Shown here piece by piece: positions 17,604 through 27,041 of a DNA stretch of 64,000 bases. Positions within the stretch are counted from its first letter, which is position 1. Each line of letters opens with the position of its first letter. The stretch comes from Aeromonas popoffii (lineage in GTDB: Bacteria; Pseudomonadota; Gammaproteobacteria; Enterobacterales; Aeromonadaceae). The DNA is taken from assembly GCF_000820025.1 (NCBI RefSeq), contig NZ_CDBI01000014.1, positions 335,380 through 399,379 on the forward strand, read 5' to 3'. The notes beneath the pieces are model-generated. The model did no database searches and was not told where the DNA came from. It saw nothing but the letters and a program-made list of their open reading frames with translations. The position numbers and the translations under genes are program-made.

Positions 17604-18260
17604 TCAGCCTTTCAGGCCGCCCAGAAACTCGGCACGGGTGTCGGGCTGGGTCTTGAACACGCCACCGAGAGAGGTGGTCGTGGTATAGGAGGTGGAATCC
17701 ATCACCCCACGCGCCTTCACGCAGAAGTGGGTCGCCTTGATGCTGATGGCCACATCTTTGGTGCCGAGCAAGGTCTGCAACGCCAGCAGGATCTGCTGGG
17801 TGAGCCGCTCCTGCACCTGGGGACGGCGGGCGAAAAACTGCACGATGCGGTTGATTTTCGACAGCCCGATCACCTTGCCACGGGGGATATAAGCCACGTG
17901 GGCCTGTCCATCGATAGTGACGAAGTGGTGTTCACAGGTGCTGGTGAGGCTGATATCCCGCACCATGATCATCTCGTCCACCTTCATCTTGTTCTCGATG
18001 ACAGTCACCTTGGGGAAGGTGCTGTAATCGAGGCCGGAGAAGATCTCGTTCACGTACATCTTGGCGATGCGGTGCGGCGTCTCCGCCAGGCTGTCATCAG
18101 TTAAATCCAGCCCCAGCGTCTCCATGATGGCGCGCATGTGGCCTTCGATCTTCTCTTTCTTCTGCTGACCATTCAACGTATTGGCCACCAGAGGTGTCTC
18201 GAGGCCCTCGGTCTCGAGGGCTGCCCTGACCAACAGGGCTTCCTGGCTTAAGCTCGTCAT
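17604..18260 (-). CDS. folE: GTP cyclohydrolase I
   Basis: A 218-residue zinc enzyme converting GTP to 7,8-dihydroneopterin triphosphate for folate synthesis. Zinc and catalytic motifs are [12 protein letters not shown] (about 109-120) and [14 protein letters not shown] near residue 180; [12 protein letters not shown] is the family core. Length and ends match E. coli FolE. It is divergent from moeA, as in some other gammaproteobacteria; folate and molybdopterin both start from GTP but through different enzymes. Confidence 0.97.
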   Translation of the reverse strand: MTSLSQEALLVRAALETEGLETPLVANTLNGQQKKEKIEGHMRAIMETLGLDLTDDSLAETPHRIAKMYVNEIFSGLDYSTFPKVTVIENKMKVDEMIMVRDISLTSTCEHHFVTIDGQAHVAYIPRGKVIGLSKINRIVQFFARRPQVQERLTQQILLALQTLLGTKDVAISIKATHFCVKARGVMDSTSYTTTTSLGGVFKTQPDTRAEFLGGLKG

Positions 18261-18568
18261 CTTGTTCCTCTCCCACGCTCATTAACTGTGATGGCCGCCT
18301 TGTCTGTGACGGCACTTTGTTGTGGCGCAATAGTAAACGGCGATTATTGCCATAATTCAAGCTAACTCAAGTCCGCCACCTGACTTTATGCCAATCCGTC
18401 GGGTTTTGCCCCTTGATGGCCGCCCCCATACGGGGAGGGTTGCAACAAACAAGTCATCTTCCGCCATCCCCGGTGCCAGGCAGCGTGGTATCAGCCCCTG
18501 ATAAGCCTGCCCATCCACCGTGATTTTTGGGATAATCTGCCTTCAACCACACCAAAGAGGTAATGACG

Positions 18569-19795
18569 ATGGGATTTGATACCAGCGGACTACTCCCCCT
18601 GAGCGATGCCCTGCAAGGGATGCTGGACCAACTCGCCTGCTGCTGCGACACCGAGCAAGTTCCCCTGCCCCACGCCCTTGGCCGGGTGCTCGCAGCAGAT
18701 ATCGCCTCCCCCTTGTCAGTGCCTCCGTTCGACAACGCCGCCATGGACGGTTACGCCGTACGGCTCGCCGATCTCGCAACCGGCACCCCGCTCATCATGG
18801 CAGGCAAAGCCTTCGCCGGGCAGCCCTATCAGGGAGAGTGGCCGGCGGGCCACTGTGTGCGGATCATGACGGGCGCGCCCGTGCCAGAGGGCACAGACGC
18901 TGTGGTGATGCAGGAGGAAACCCGGGCAGACGGTGACAAGATCGCCTTTCTGGTACCGCCCATTCCGGGCCAGAATATCCGCCGCCGCGGCGAAGATATC
19001 CGCGAGGGGGCCAGCGTGCTCAGCAGCGGTACCCGGCTCACCCCCCGCGAGCTACCGCTGCTGGCATCCCTCGGCATCGCCACCATGCCGGTGCACCGCC
19101 CGCTGAGAGTAGCCATCTTCAGCACAGGGGACGAGCTCAAACCGGTCGGCACCCCGCTCGCCCACGGCGACATCTATGACTCCAACCGCTACGGGGTCAA
19201 GGCCATGCTGGCGCGCCTTGGCTGTGAATGCCTCGACCTTGGCATCATACCGGACGACCCCGCGCAACTGCGCGCCGCCTTCCAGCAGGCCGACCGCGAG
19301 GCCGATGCCCTCATCACCACGGGAGGCGTCTCGGTCGGTGAGGCAGACTTCACCAAGCAGTTGCTTGAGGAACTCGGCGAGATCGGTTTCTGGAAGCTCG
19401 CCATCAAGCCAGGCAAGCCATTCGCCTTCGGCCGCCTGCCCAACGCCTGGTTCTTCGGCCTGCCGGGCAACCCTGTCTCCGCCATGGTCACCTTCGATCA
19501 ACTGGTGCAACCTGCGCTGGCCAAGCTGGCCGGGCAGCAGTTCGAACGACCGCTGCAACTGCAAGCCATCGCCAGCGAGCCCCTGAAAAAAGCGCCGGGT
19601 CGACTCGACTTTCAGCGCGGCATCTTGCGCATGGGGCCAGACGGCCTCGAGGTGCGCAGCACAGGCTCCCAGGATTCCGCCGTGTTCAGCTCACTGTCGC
19701 GGGCCAACTGCTACATCATTCTCGAACGTGAGCGGGGCCGCGTTGCTGCGGGCGAAACAGTCACCGTCGAACCATTCGGGGGATTGCTGCTGTGA
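18569..19795 (+). CDS. moeA: Molybdopterin molybdenumtransferase MoeA
   Basis: About 408 residues. MoeA inserts molybdate into adenylated molybdopterin. Recognisable segments are [14 protein letters not shown] (about 50), [31 protein letters not shown], the [14 protein letters not shown] active-site loop and KPGKPFAFG. Two start codons are possible (18563 and 18569); AGAGG is spaced better for 18569, which also aligns with the E. coli N-terminus. The stop overlaps the moeB GTG by 4 bases, so the pair is one operon. Confidence 0.96.
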   Translation: MGFDTSGLLPLSDALQGMLDQLACCCDTEQVPLPHALGRVLAADIASPLSVPPFDNAAMDGYAVRLADLATGTPLIMAGKAFAGQPYQGEWPAGHCVRIMTGAPVPEGTDAVVMQEETRADGDKIAFLVPPIPGQNIRRRGEDIREGASVLSSGTRLTPRELPLLASLGIATMPVHRPLRVAIFSTGDELKPVGTPLAHGDIYDSNRYGVKAMLARLGCECLDLGIIPDDPAQLRAAFQQADREADALITTGGVSVGEADFTKQLLEELGEIGFWKLAIKPGKPFAFGRLPNAWFFGLPGNPVSAMVTFDQLVQPALAKLAGQQFERPLQLQAIASEPLKKAPGRLDFQRGILRMGPDGLEVRSTGSQDSAVFSSLSRANCYIILERERGRVAAGETVTVEPFGGLLL

Positions 19796-20547
19796 GCGAC
19801 ATTCTCTCGGATGCCGAGCTCTTGCGCTACAACCGCCAGATCATCCTCAAATCCTTCGACTTCGAGGGACAGGAGGCGCTCAAGCAGGCCAAGGTGCTGG
19901 TGATCGGTGCCGGGGGCCTTGGCTGCGCCGCCAGCCAGTATCTGGCGGTGGCCGGTATTGGCCAACTCACCCTGGTAGATTTTGACAAGGTGGAGCTCTC
20001 CAACCTGCAACGTCAGGTGCTGCACACGGATGAGCGCATCGGCCAGTACAAGGTGGACTCTGCCGCCCAGTCGCTGCGCGCGCTCAATCCCTGGCTCAAG
20101 GTGGAGACCCATGCCGCCATGGCCGACGAGGCGCAGCTCGATGCCCTGCTACCTCGTCATCAGCTGGTGCTCGACTGTACCGACAACCTGACCATCCGTA
20201 ATCTGCTCAACCAATACGCGCGCAAACACAGGGTGCCCCTGGTCAGCGGCGCCGCCATCCGGCTGGAGGGACAGCTGTGCAGCTTCACCTGGCAGGAGGA
20301 TGAGCCCTGCTACGCCTGCCTCAGCGCCCTGTTTGGGGAGCAGGCCCTTACCTGCGTCGAGGCAGGTGTGCTCGCCCCCGTGGTCGGTCTGGTGGGCAGC
20401 CTGCAGGCGCTGGAGGCGATAAAATTGCTGGCAGCCACGGGACGTAGCTATAGCGGCCGCCTCTTGATGATCGATGGCCTCACCGGTACCTTTCGCGAGA
20501 TGAAACTGCCCAAGCGCCCCGACTGCCCGGTTTGCTCCCATCCTTGA
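19792..20547 (+). CDS. moeB: Molybdopterin-synthase adenylyltransferase MoeB
   Basis: A 251-residue E1-like enzyme that adenylates the C-terminal glycine of Moa[19 protein letters not shown] is the nucleotide-binding loop (about 34-51), [16 protein letters not shown] the family motif, and zinc cysteines lie in CYAC (about 180) and CPVC at the C-terminus. It starts with GTG, overlapping the moeA stop. Its substrate MoaD is encoded 4.3 kb away in this window. Confidence 0.96.
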   Translation: MSDILSDAELLRYNRQIILKSFDFEGQEALKQAKVLVIGAGGLGCAASQYLAVAGIGQLTLVDFDKVELSNLQRQVLHTDERIGQYKVDSAAQSLRALNPWLKVETHAAMADEAQLDALLPRHQLVLDCTDNLTIRNLLNQYARKHRVPLVSGAAIRLEGQLCSFTWQEDEPCYACLSALFGEQALTCVEAGVLAPVVGLVGSLQALEAIKLLAATGRSYSGRLLMIDGLTGTFREMKLPKRPDCPVCSHP

Positions 20548-20564
20548 ACCCGAGCGATACCCAC

Positions 20565-20596
20565 AAAAAAGCCGAACCTGCTGGTTCGGCTTTTTT
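20565..20596. terminator. Bidirectional terminator moeB / hydrolase
   Basis: AAAAAAGCCGAACC and its exact complement flank a TGCT loop, giving A- and T-tracts on both sides. It lies 17 bases after moeB and 17 bases after the convergent hydrolase gene. Confidence 0.9.
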
Positions 20597-20613
20597 GTAT
20601 CCCCGACCCCCGT

Positions 20614-21390
20614 TCAGTGGGTGGTGAGGATCCGCTGCAGCAAATGATTGAACCCTGAGGGATCTTCTGCCGGCCAGGCGTGGTGGCCGTTGGGGGTGTG
20701 GATGGTGGCGTTGGGCAGGGCGGCAAACTGCTCGACTCGCTTGGCGAGCGGCAGGTAGTCGTGACTGGTGGATATGATGGCCACCGGCTGCCAGATAGCG
20801 CCGAGCCGGGCGCGCACCGACCAACCGGGCAAGGCGTCGAGCAGCGCCTTGTAGACCCGCTTTCGGTTGCGCACGAAGCGCAGCCGGAAGGTGTGGCGCA
20901 CCCGGGCGAGATCCGGGCCCGGGAATAGCTCGCGACCGAGCCACCAGGCAACCGGGCGCATGCCAAACCAGCGCAACCACTTGAGGCGCTGGGCGTAACG
21001 CTCCTGCTCCTTCGGCGTTTCCAGCAGAAACTCGCTGACGCCGTTGACCAGTACCAGACCTCGCACCTTGTGAGGAAGTTGCAAGGCCAGCTCCAGCGCC
21101 ACCATGGCTCCCAGCGACAAGCCCACCACCCAGGCAGGCTCCGGCTGCTCATCGAGCCAGTTCACCACGTCGGCGGCCAGAGTGGCCACGTCGAATGGCC
21201 CCTCCTGCATGCTTTGGCCGTGGCCGCGCAGGTCAAGGGCCACCACCCGGTAATGATCGGAAAAACGTTCGATCTGCGCCTGCCAGTCGAGACTGGAGGA
21301 GCCCAGCCCGTGCAACAGCAACAGCAAGGGGCCCTCCCCCGCACTGCGCAGGGCAAGACCGTTGGATTTCATCACCTGATTGCGACGCAT
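20614..21390 (-). CDS. Alpha/beta hydrolase
   Basis: A 258-residue alpha/beta-fold hydrolase. The oxyanion segment LLLLHGLGSSSLDW is at about 22-35, the nucleophile Ser in VVGLSLGAMVAL (GxSxG) near residue 92, and the acid/His in TSHDYLPLAKRVE and NGHHAWPAEDP. Relatives are esterases, lipases and BioH-like enzymes; the substrate is unknown. ATG at 21390 is preceded by GAGAGGCAATGAGCTG; an ATG six codons later is an alternative. It stands between moeB and the mod operon. Confidence 0.88.
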   Translation of the reverse strand: MRRNQVMKSNGLALRSAGEGPLLLLLHGLGSSSLDWQAQIERFSDHYRVVALDLRGHGQSMQEGPFDVATLAADVVNWLDEQPEPAWVVGLSLGAMVALELALQLPHKVRGLVLVNGVSEFLLETPKEQERYAQRLKWLRWFGMRPVAWWLGRELFPGPDLARVRHTFRLRFVRNRKRVYKALLDALPGWSVRARLGAIWQPVAIISTSHDYLPLAKRVEQFAALPNATIHTPNGHHAWPAEDPSGFNHLLQRILTTH

Positions 21391-21519
21391 CAGCTCATTG
21401 CCTCTCGACTCATCGTCTGAACCATGCCTTGTTTATCCCGATTGTAACCAACCCGCTTGCGGGCATACCCCGGCACCCGCCGGGCATGTCGCACCACAAT
21501 GTATCAGAACGACGCAGAC

Positions 21520-22605
21520 TCAGCCCTCGCTGACCAGACTGACCGCCTTGATATAGGCGTATATCTGCTGCTCGGGCGCCAACGCCAGACGCTTGGCGGA
21601 GCGGCTGGTGATCCGGGCCAGCAGTATCTGCTCACCCAGCGCCAACTGCAACAGGGTCTGGCCGGGGCGCACCTCGTGCACCGCAAGCAAGCGCGTGACG
21701 AGGCAGTTGGAGAGGCTGGAGTGCTCGATGGGGGCGGTGGCGATCACCACGTCTCGCCCCGCCACCTTGATCTGCAAGGGGCCGCTCTCGTCCGGCACAT
21801 GGGTCATGGTGACCCGCAGACGCTGCTCGCCGAGCAGCAGGGTCGCCATCTGCTCATCGTCATCGTAGTGGGCCAGGGTGGCATCCAGCATCACCCCGGC
21901 ATCGTCGCGACTGGCGAGCGAGAGATCGGTGCGGGCGAAGATCTCGCTCGGCCGCCCCTGCGCCTCCACCCGGCCCCCCGCCAACAGCACCAGCTGATCA
22001 CACAGCAAACTCACCTCCTCCATGGCGTGGCTGACGAAGATCATCGGCATACCACTCTCCTGCTGCAATCCCTTGAGCACATGGGCCTGATGGATGCGGC
22101 TACGCCTGTCCAGCGCAGAGAAGGGCTCATCGAGCAGCAGCAGATCGGGCTCCGCCAGCAGGGCCCGAGCCAGCGCTACCCGCTGACGTTGACCACCGGA
22201 GAGGCCATGGGCTGGCTGCCCCAACAGATCGGCAAAGCCGAGCCGCGCGGCCAGCACTTCGGGTTGCCAGCCCCCTCGCCCCTTGCGGGCCGCCAGTTGC
22301 AGATTGCCGAGCACCGTCAGATGAGGGAAGAGCCGCGAATCCTGAAACACCAGCCCGATACGGCGCGCTTCGGGTAGCAGCGCTGCGCACTCCCGCCCGC
22401 GCCAGCGCATGCGATCCCCGCTTTGGCGATCGAGCCCGGCGATGATGCGCAGCAGGGTACTCTTGCCGCAGCCAGAGGGGCCAAACAGACCGATAATCCC
22501 CCCCAGCTCGAGCGTCAGTGCACAATCGAGGGTAAAGGGGCCGAACGCGCGCCGGGTCGTGAGGTTCAGGGAATTGCCCTGCGCCATAGTGGCTGGCTGG
22601 TTCAT
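21520..22605 (-). CDS. modC: Molybdate ABC transporter ATPase ModC
   Basis: A 361-residue ABC ATPase energising molybdate import. Walker A FGPSGCGKSTLL (about 40-51), signature LSGGQRQRVALARAL, Walker B LLLLDEPFSALD and the switch His in FVSHAMEE are intact. Residues about 295-357 form the Mop-type oxyanion-binding domain (CLVTRLLAVHEVRPGQTLLQL, shown in part), as in E. coli ModC. The ATG overlaps the modB stop (ATGA), so modB and modC are coupled. Confidence 0.96.
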   Translation of the reverse strand: MNQPATMAQGNSLNLTTRRAFGPFTLDCALTLELGGIIGLFGPSGCGKSTLLRIIAGLDRQSGDRMRWRGRECAALLPEARRIGLVFQDSRLFPHLTVLGNLQLAARKGRGGWQPEVLAARLGFADLLGQPAHGLSGGQRQRVALARALLAEPDLLLLDEPFSALDRRSRIHQAHVLKGLQQESGMPMIFVSHAMEEVSLLCDQLVLLAGGRVEAQGRPSEIFARTDLSLASRDDAGVMLDATLAHYDDDEQMATLLLGEQRLRVTMTHVPDESGPLQIKVAGRDVVIATAPIEHSSLSNCLVTRLLAVHEVRPGQTLLQLALGEQILLARITSRSAKRLALAPEQQIYAYIKAVSLVSEG

Positions 22606-23282
22606 CCGAACAGTCTCCGCTGCCTGCGCTGCAACACCCCGTAGACCAGTACCAGCATCACCAGCGAGAAGCCCATCAAGCCCCCCGCCAGAATATGGGC
22701 GTTCTGGTAATCCATCGCCTCCACATGATCAAACAGGGCGATGGAGAGCACCTGGGTCTCGCCGGGGATATTGCCGCCAATCATCAGCACCACGCCAAAC
22801 TCCCCCAGGGTATGGGCAAAGCCGAGGGCTGCCGCCATCACGAAGCTGGGCAGGGTCATCGGCAAAATGATGTGGAAGAAGCGCTCCAGCGGGCCGAGCC
22901 CCAGCGTGGATGCCGCCTCCAGCTCCTTATTGCCCATGTTGACGAAGGCGGAGGTGAGCGGTTGTACCACAAACGGCAGCGAATAGAGGATGGAGGCAAG
23001 CAGCAAGCCGAAAAAGCTGAAGGCGAGCGGGGCGCCGAAGGTGTCCCGCCACCAGGCGCCGAAGCCATATTCAGGGGAGAAGGCGAGCAGCAGATAAAAC
23101 CCCAGCACAGTGGGGGGCAACACCAGCGGCAACGCCACCAGCGCCTCCACCAAGGGGCGCAGCCGGTTCTGACTGCGCGACAGCCACCAGGCCAGCGGCG
23201 GCGACAACAGCAAGAGAATGCCGGTGGTACTGGCCGCCAGCTTCAGGGTGAGCCAGATGGCCAGCAGATCCCCTTCACTCAT
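22602..23282 (-). CDS. modB: Molybdate ABC transporter permease ModB
   Basis: A 226-residue inner-membrane permease with about five transmembrane segments and the ABC-docking EAA loop (ELEAASTLGLGPLERFF). The start at 23282 follows GGGAGTGAGTCCG and aligns with the E. coli N-terminus; an in-frame extension upstream is not supported. Immediately upstream lies a diverged copy of the modB start, which forms a 40-codon ORF ending over the true start codon. Confidence 0.95.
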   Translation of the reverse strand: MSEGDLLAIWLTLKLAASTTGILLLLSPPLAWWLSRSQNRLRPLVEALVALPLVLPPTVLGFYLLLAFSPEYGFGAWWRDTFGAPLAFSFFGLLLASILYSLPFVVQPLTSAFVNMGNKELEAASTLGLGPLERFFHIILPMTLPSFVMAAALGFAHTLGEFGVVLMIGGNIPGETQVLSIALFDHVEAMDYQNAHILAGGLMGFSLVMLVLVYGVLQRRQRRLFG

Positions 23283-23397
23283 CGGACTCACTCCCAACGC
23301 CAGGTCCAGCACCAGACACTGCGAATGAGCCACACTCCCGGTAGAGCTGATCCCGAGTTAGACAAGTCATTGCCAGCAGATCTCTTTCAATACTCAT
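23275..23397 (-). CDS. 40-aa upstream ORF made from a duplicated modB start
   Basis: ATG at 23397 is preceded by GGGAGCGTGGCG, a good ribosome site. Its first codons read MSIERDLLAM, matching modB MSEGDLLAI; at DNA level GATCTGCTGGC is identical in both. The frame stops at 23275, seven bases inside modB (ATGAGTGA), a typical arrangement for translational coupling. About 14 bases of leader (ACCGGGAG-GTGGC) are also duplicated, at 23400 and 23328. The peptide itself has no known role. Confidence 0.45.
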   Translation of the reverse strand: MSIERDLLAMTCLTRDQLYRECGSFAVSGAGPGVGSESDE

Positions 23398-23446
23398 CGC
23401 CACGCTCCCGGTTGAAATCAGCCAACGGCATGGTGTGCATCCTCAT

Positions 23447-23474
23447 TGCAAAGAGTGGCCGACCCTAAGGCCGA
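23447..23474 (-). promoter_or_regulatory. Intercistronic hairpin modA/modB
   Basis: A stem of about 12 bp (including two G-U pairs) around GAGTGGTCGGCC TTAG GGTCGGCCACTC on the minus strand, about 32 bases past modA. There is no U-tract. It may stabilise the 3' end of the modA message so that the binding protein is made in excess over ModBC, as seen in other ABC operons; this is inference. Confidence 0.4.
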
Positions 23475-23505
23475 CCACTCAGGGTGTTGCGTCAGCTCCC
23501 TGCCC

Positions 23506-24234
23506 TTATTGGGGCAGGGCATAGCCCGCGGCCTTGATCTGCACCTGACCCGGCCCCTTGAGCCAGGCGACCAGCGCCTCCACCGCAGCCCCTTTCTTCA
23601 ATACCAGCCCTTGCTGCTCGATGGGTGGATAGAAGCTCGCAGGCACCGCCCAGGCTTCGCCGGTCTTGCCCGCTTCCACCAGATTGGCCCAGGCCACGAA
23701 GCCCAGTTCGGCATTGCCGGTATCGACAAACTGCCAAGTCTGGCTGATATTGGCGCCGGTCAGCAGCCGGTACTGCTTGGGATCGATCTTGAGATGCTCG
23801 AGGGTCGCCATGGCGGCAGCACCATAGGGAGCAGTGCGGGCATTGGCGATGGCGAGGTTGCCTTTCCAACTGCGCAGGGTCGCCTCGTCAGGGGCTGGGC
23901 CGCCCTTCTTCCACAGCCCCAGCTGGCCGATGGCGTAGGTGAAGCGATCGCTGCCCTTGCCCGCTTTTTCCAGCTTCTCGGGAGTCGCCACATCGGCGGA
24001 GAGGAAGAGATCGAACGGCGCGCCGTGGCTGATCTGGGTGTAGAGCACCCCGGTGGCGGCAGACGAAATGGCCAGGGTATGGCCGGTCTTGGCGGTGAAC
24101 TCCTTGCCAATGCGCTCCATGGTGCCCTTGAAGTTGGCCGCCACGGCCACCTTCACTTCATCGGCCTGCACGGCACCGGAATGCAAGGTGGCGGCGCAGA
24201 CCCCTGCGATGACAACAGATAACAGCGGTTTCAT
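23506..24234 (-). CDS. modA: Molybdate-binding periplasmic protein ModA
   Basis: A 242-residue periplasmic oxyanion-binding protein with a Sec signal peptide (MKPLLSVVIAGVCAATLHSG, cleavage near VQADEV). Ligand-contact regions are AANFKGTM, SSAATGVLYTQI, APYGAAAMATL and VDTGNAELGFV. It is first of modABC and lies 87 bases downstream of moaE, on the same strand, so molybdate import and molybdopterin synthesis may share transcripts. Confidence 0.95.
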   Translation of the reverse strand: MKPLLSVVIAGVCAATLHSGAVQADEVKVAVAANFKGTMERIGKEFTAKTGHTLAISSAATGVLYTQISHGAPFDLFLSADVATPEKLEKAGKGSDRFTYAIGQLGLWKKGGPAPDEATLRSWKGNLAIANARTAPYGAAAMATLEHLKIDPKQYRLLTGANISQTWQFVDTGNAELGFVAWANLVEAGKTGEAWAVPASFYPPIEQQGLVLKKGAAVEALVAWLKGPGQVQIKAAGYALPQ

Positions 24235-24321
24235 TCCCTTTCTCCTGATGGGGCCCGCACATCCGCGCCCCGAAACGGGGCCGTGGTTCCCGTTGAACCT
24301 GCGCCCCTCGTGATGAACAGG

Positions 24322-24795
24322 TCAGGCTTGCCAGCGGGCGGCGGCCGTGTTGTCACTCTCCTTGGCCTCGACCCAGCGTTGCACGCCCTCGGCGGTCAGC
24401 TCTTTTTTCCAGAACGGTGCCCGGGTTTTCAAGAAATCCATGATGAAGTGACAGGCATCAAACGCCGCATCGCGGTGGGCACTGCTCACCGCCACCAGCA
24501 CAATCTGATCGCCAAGCCACAGCTCGCCGATACGATGAATGAGGGTACACTCCTGCAGCGGCCAGCGCTCGCGGGCCTCCTGCACGATATCGGCCAGCGC
24601 CTTCTCGGTCATGCCGGGGTAGTGCTCGAGGGCCAGCCCCTTCACCGCCTCCCCCTGATTGAAGTCGCGCACCTTGCCAACGAAGGTGACGATGGCGCCA
24701 CTGTCTGGGCGGGTGGCGAGGCGGGCATATTCGTCCGCCAGCGAGAAGTCCTCCCGCTGCACCAGAATGCGATCTGTGATGGTTACGTCGCTCAT
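24322..24795 (-). CDS. moaE: Molybdopterin synthase catalytic subunit MoaE
   Basis: A 157-residue large subunit of molybdopterin synthase, which transfers sulfur from thiocarboxylated MoaD to cyclic pyranopterin monophosphate. GAIVTFVGKVRDFN and LEHYPGMTEKALADI are family motifs; catalytic lysines lie in APFWKKELTAEG. It follows a remnant of a moaD 3' end by two bases, and the intact moaD by 100 bases. Confidence 0.96.
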   Translation of the reverse strand: MSDVTITDRILVQREDFSLADEYARLATRPDSGAIVTFVGKVRDFNQGEAVKGLALEHYPGMTEKALADIVQEARERWPLQECTLIHRIGELWLGDQIVLVAVSSAHRDAAFDACHFIMDFLKTRAPFWKKELTAEGVQRWVEAKESDNTAAARWQA

Positions 24796-24797
24796 CT

Positions 24798-24893
24798 TTA
24801 ACCTCCGGTCGTTACTGGAGGGAAAGGGAAGAAGGCCACTTCATCGCCATCGCACAGCTCAGTGGTACGATCCACGGTCATTATCTCATTCAT
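24798..24893 (-). pseudogene. Tail copy of moaD, 31-codon in-frame ORF ending in Gly-Gly
   Basis: Between moaD and moaE an open frame starting at 24893 ends [18 protein letters not shown], against [15 protein letters not shown] in MoaD. It preserves the C-terminal double glycine that MoeB adenylates and MoaE uses. Upstream residues NEIMTVDRTTEL are divergent relative to Moa[12 protein letters not shown]. It is most likely a partial tandem copy; whether it is translated is unknown. CCGGAGGCTGAGA provides a plausible ribosome site. Confidence 0.7.
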
Positions 24894-24895
24894 TC

Positions 24896-25141
24896 TCAGC
24901 CTCCGGTCACCGGTGGGAAGAAGGCAACCTCATCGCCATCATTGATAGGCGTATCGAGGGGCACCAGCATCTGGTTGACCGCCACCAGCAGTTTGCCCGC
25001 CTCAAGGGCCAGTGCCCACTTGTCGCCGCGCTCACTTAAGTCGCAGCGCAGCTGCTCGGCGGTGGCGTAGTCGCACGGCAGGCAGAGCTCATCACAGGCC
25101 ACCAGCTCTCTTACTTGCGCAAAAAACAGTACCTTGATCAT
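24896..25141 (-). CDS. moaD: Molybdopterin synthase sulfur carrier subunit MoaD
   Basis: An 81-residue ubiquitin-like sulfur carrier. It begins [14 protein letters not shown] and ends [13 protein letters not shown], whose terminal glycine is adenylated by MoeB and then thiocarboxylated. Length equals E. coli MoaD. The ATG overlaps the moaC stop (ATGA). A second, truncated moaD C-terminus follows directly. Confidence 0.97.
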   Translation of the reverse strand: MIKVLFFAQVRELVACDELCLPCDYATAEQLRCDLSERGDKWALALEAGKLLVAVNQMLVPLDTPINDGDEVAFFPPVTGG

Positions 25142-25632
25142 GCTTGCTCCCCGCTATTTGACCCCAGTTGGAAATGACCGGACTTGCCGCCCTTTTTCTC
25201 CACCAGTCGCACCTGCTCGATCACCATGTCCTTTTGTACCGCCTTGCACATGTCGTAGATGGTCAACGCCGCCACCGAGGCCGCGGTCAGCGCCTCCATC
25301 TCCACCCCTGTCTTGCCAGAAAGTTTGCAGAGGGTACGGATATGAACCCGATGCTGTTCGGGCAGCGGCACTATCTCCACCTCCACCTTGGTCAAGGCCA
25401 GCGGATGGCAGAGGGGGATAAGATCCGCCGTTTTCTTGGCCGCCATGATGCCGGCAATGCGGGCGGTGGCGAACACGTCCCCCTTGTGGTGCTGACCGCT
25501 CAGGATCAGCGCCAGGGTTTCAGGTGCCATGGCGACGAAGGCCTCGGCGCGGGCCTCACGTTCGGTGACCTGCTTGTCGGTCACGTCCACCATATGGGCT
25601 TCGCCGCTTTGGTTGAGATGGGTCAGGTTCAT
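25138..25632 (-). CDS. moaC: Cyclic pyranopterin monophosphate synthase MoaC
   Basis: A 164-residue enzyme that, after MoaA, rearranges GTP-derived cyclic dihydro-GTP to c[39 protein letters not shown] and [20 protein letters not shown] are the conserved blocks; catalytic Lys and Asp are in [15 protein letters not shown] at 25632 is favoured over the GTG one codon earlier. It is coupled to moaD and follows moaB. Confidence 0.96.
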   Translation of the reverse strand: MNLTHLNQSGEAHMVDVTDKQVTEREARAEAFVAMAPETLALILSGQHHKGDVFATARIAGIMAAKKTADLIPLCHPLALTKVEVEIVPLPEQHRVHIRTLCKLSGKTGVEMEALTAASVAALTIYDMCKAVQKDMVIEQVRLVEKKGGKSGHFQLGSNSGEQA

Positions 25633-25682
25633 CACGCTCCCCTTGAAGGCTGAAATAGTACCGGGATCAATGGCTCGTGCTC

Positions 25683-26189
25683 TCAGAGATGGGTCACGAA
25701 GTTGCAGGGCTGGGTACGGGCATCGAGTTGATCCCGGATCAGCTGCTCCCAGCCCAGCTGGCAGGCGCCGGGAGAACCGGGCAGACAGCAGACCAGAGTA
25801 CGGTTGGCCAGCCCGGCCAGGGCACGGCTCTGCATGGCCGAGCCGTCGATCTCGGCAAACGAGAGCTGACGGAACAGCTCGCCAAAGCCCTTGACGGTGC
25901 GGTCAAACAAGACGCCGACCGCCTCCGGTACCCAGTTCTGATCGGTAAACCCCGTGCCGCCATTGACCAGCACCACCTGGATACCCTCATCGGCGATCCA
26001 CTGGCTGACCCGAGAGCGAACTTGATAGAGGTTGTCGGCGAGCAGTGCCCGATCGGCCAGCTGGTGACCGGCGTCGGTCACGGCCGCGACCAGATAGTCG
26101 CCCGCGCTGTCATTGGCGCTGGTACGACTGTCGGAGACCGTCAACACGGCGATCTTGAGGGGAATAAATGCGGTCATGTTCTGTCCCAT
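25683..26189 (-). CDS. moaB: Molybdenum cofactor biosynthesis protein MoaB
   Basis: A 168-residue MoaB/MogA-like protein. [36 protein letters not shown] and [14 protein letters not shown] are the MPT-binding motifs. Family members adenylate molybdopterin or are dispensable paralogues of MogA. Start at 26189 follows AGGAGCTGCCC; upstream in-frame codons are unsupported. It is the first gene of moaBCDE-modABC; moaA is not here but at 32.9 kb. The 250 bases upstream (26190-26439) hold no gene. Confidence 0.92.
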   Translation of the reverse strand: MGQNMTAFIPLKIAVLTVSDSRTSANDSAGDYLVAAVTDAGHQLADRALLADNLYQVRSRVSQWIADEGIQVVLVNGGTGFTDQNWVPEAVGVLFDRTVKGFGELFRQLSFAEIDGSAMQSRALAGLANRTLVCCLPGSPGACQLGWEQLIRDQLDARTQPCNFVTHL

Positions 26190-26405
26190 GGGCAGCTCCT
26201 GATAACAAAGGACCGTGAGCAAAGAGAAGACGGATCCTGGTGTGCAGCGCTTGATTTGGGGGGATCCATACCTGCGCAGGCATGGCCCTTGCCACATGGT
26301 CACTCGCTGCGACTCACGGCGGCCCGATTCTACCAAAACTCGTGCCATAGGGGGGATTAAAAGGACACACAAATGCCGTTTTGGTTAGGCTGGCTGCAAT
26401 ATGAA

Positions 26406-26427
26406 CAGGCCGGGCAAGCCCGGCCTG
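26406..26427 (-). terminator. Hairpin after napC
   Basis: A perfect 10-bp stem CAGGCCGGGC with its complement and a 2-base loop, 13 bases past the napC stop. On the minus strand it is followed by TTCATATT, so it is a moderate terminator for the nap operon. Confidence 0.6.
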
Positions 26428-26439
26428 GATCTGGCTACC

Positions 26440-27030
26440 CTAGAAGCCCTTCACCCCTGTCATGTCAGGCAGCTTGTGAGCTATACCCTTGTGACAGTCG
26501 ATACAGGTGCTCTCGCCACTGGCCAGACTGGTGGAGTGCATCTGCGCCCCTCGCTTGCCTTGCAGGGAGAAGTCCATGTACTCGAAGTTGTGACAGTTGC
26601 GACACTCCCTCGAATCCGTGTCCTTCATGCGCTTCCACTCCCGCTCGGCCATCTCGCGGCGGTGGCTCTCGAACTTCTCGGGGGTATCCACCTTGCCGGT
26701 CAACATGCCCCACAGCTCCTTGGAGGCCTGCACCTTGCGGATGATCTTGTAGCTCCACTCGTGGGGCACATGGCAATCGGGGCAACTGGCCCGCACGCCG
26801 GAGCGGTTGGCGTAGTGGATAGTGTCGCGGTACTCCTCGAACACGTTGTCCTTCATCTCGTGACAGCCGGTACAGAACGCCTCGGTATTGGACGCTTCCA
26901 TGGCGGTGTTGAAACCGCCCCAGAAAATCACGCCGCCAAAAAAACCCATCATCAGCAGCACCCAAAGGGCTGCCTTTGACGGTGACTTGAAGGTGGTCCA
27001 CAGACGCTGGATAAAACCGGGTAATTTCAT
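26440..27030 (-). CDS. napC: Tetraheme c-type quinol dehydrogenase NapC
   Basis: A 196-residue membrane-anchored cytochrome with one N-terminal transmembrane helix ([20 protein letters not shown]) and four CxxCH heme sites: CTGCH, CPDCH, CRNCH, CIDCH. It passes electrons from quinol to NapAB in the periplasm. It is last in napFDAGHBC, 11 bases after napB. Length matches E. coli NapC (200). Confidence 0.97.
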   Translation of the reverse strand: MKLPGFIQRLWTTFKSPSKAALWVLLMMGFFGGVIFWGGFNTAMEASNTEAFCTGCHEMKDNVFEEYRDTIHYANRSGVRASCPDCHVPHEWSYKIIRKVQASKELWGMLTGKVDTPEKFESHRREMAEREWKRMKDTDSRECRNCHNFEYMDFSLQGKRGAQMHSTSLASGESTCIDCHKGIAHKLPDMTGVKGF

Positions 27031-27041
27031 CTATGGATTCC

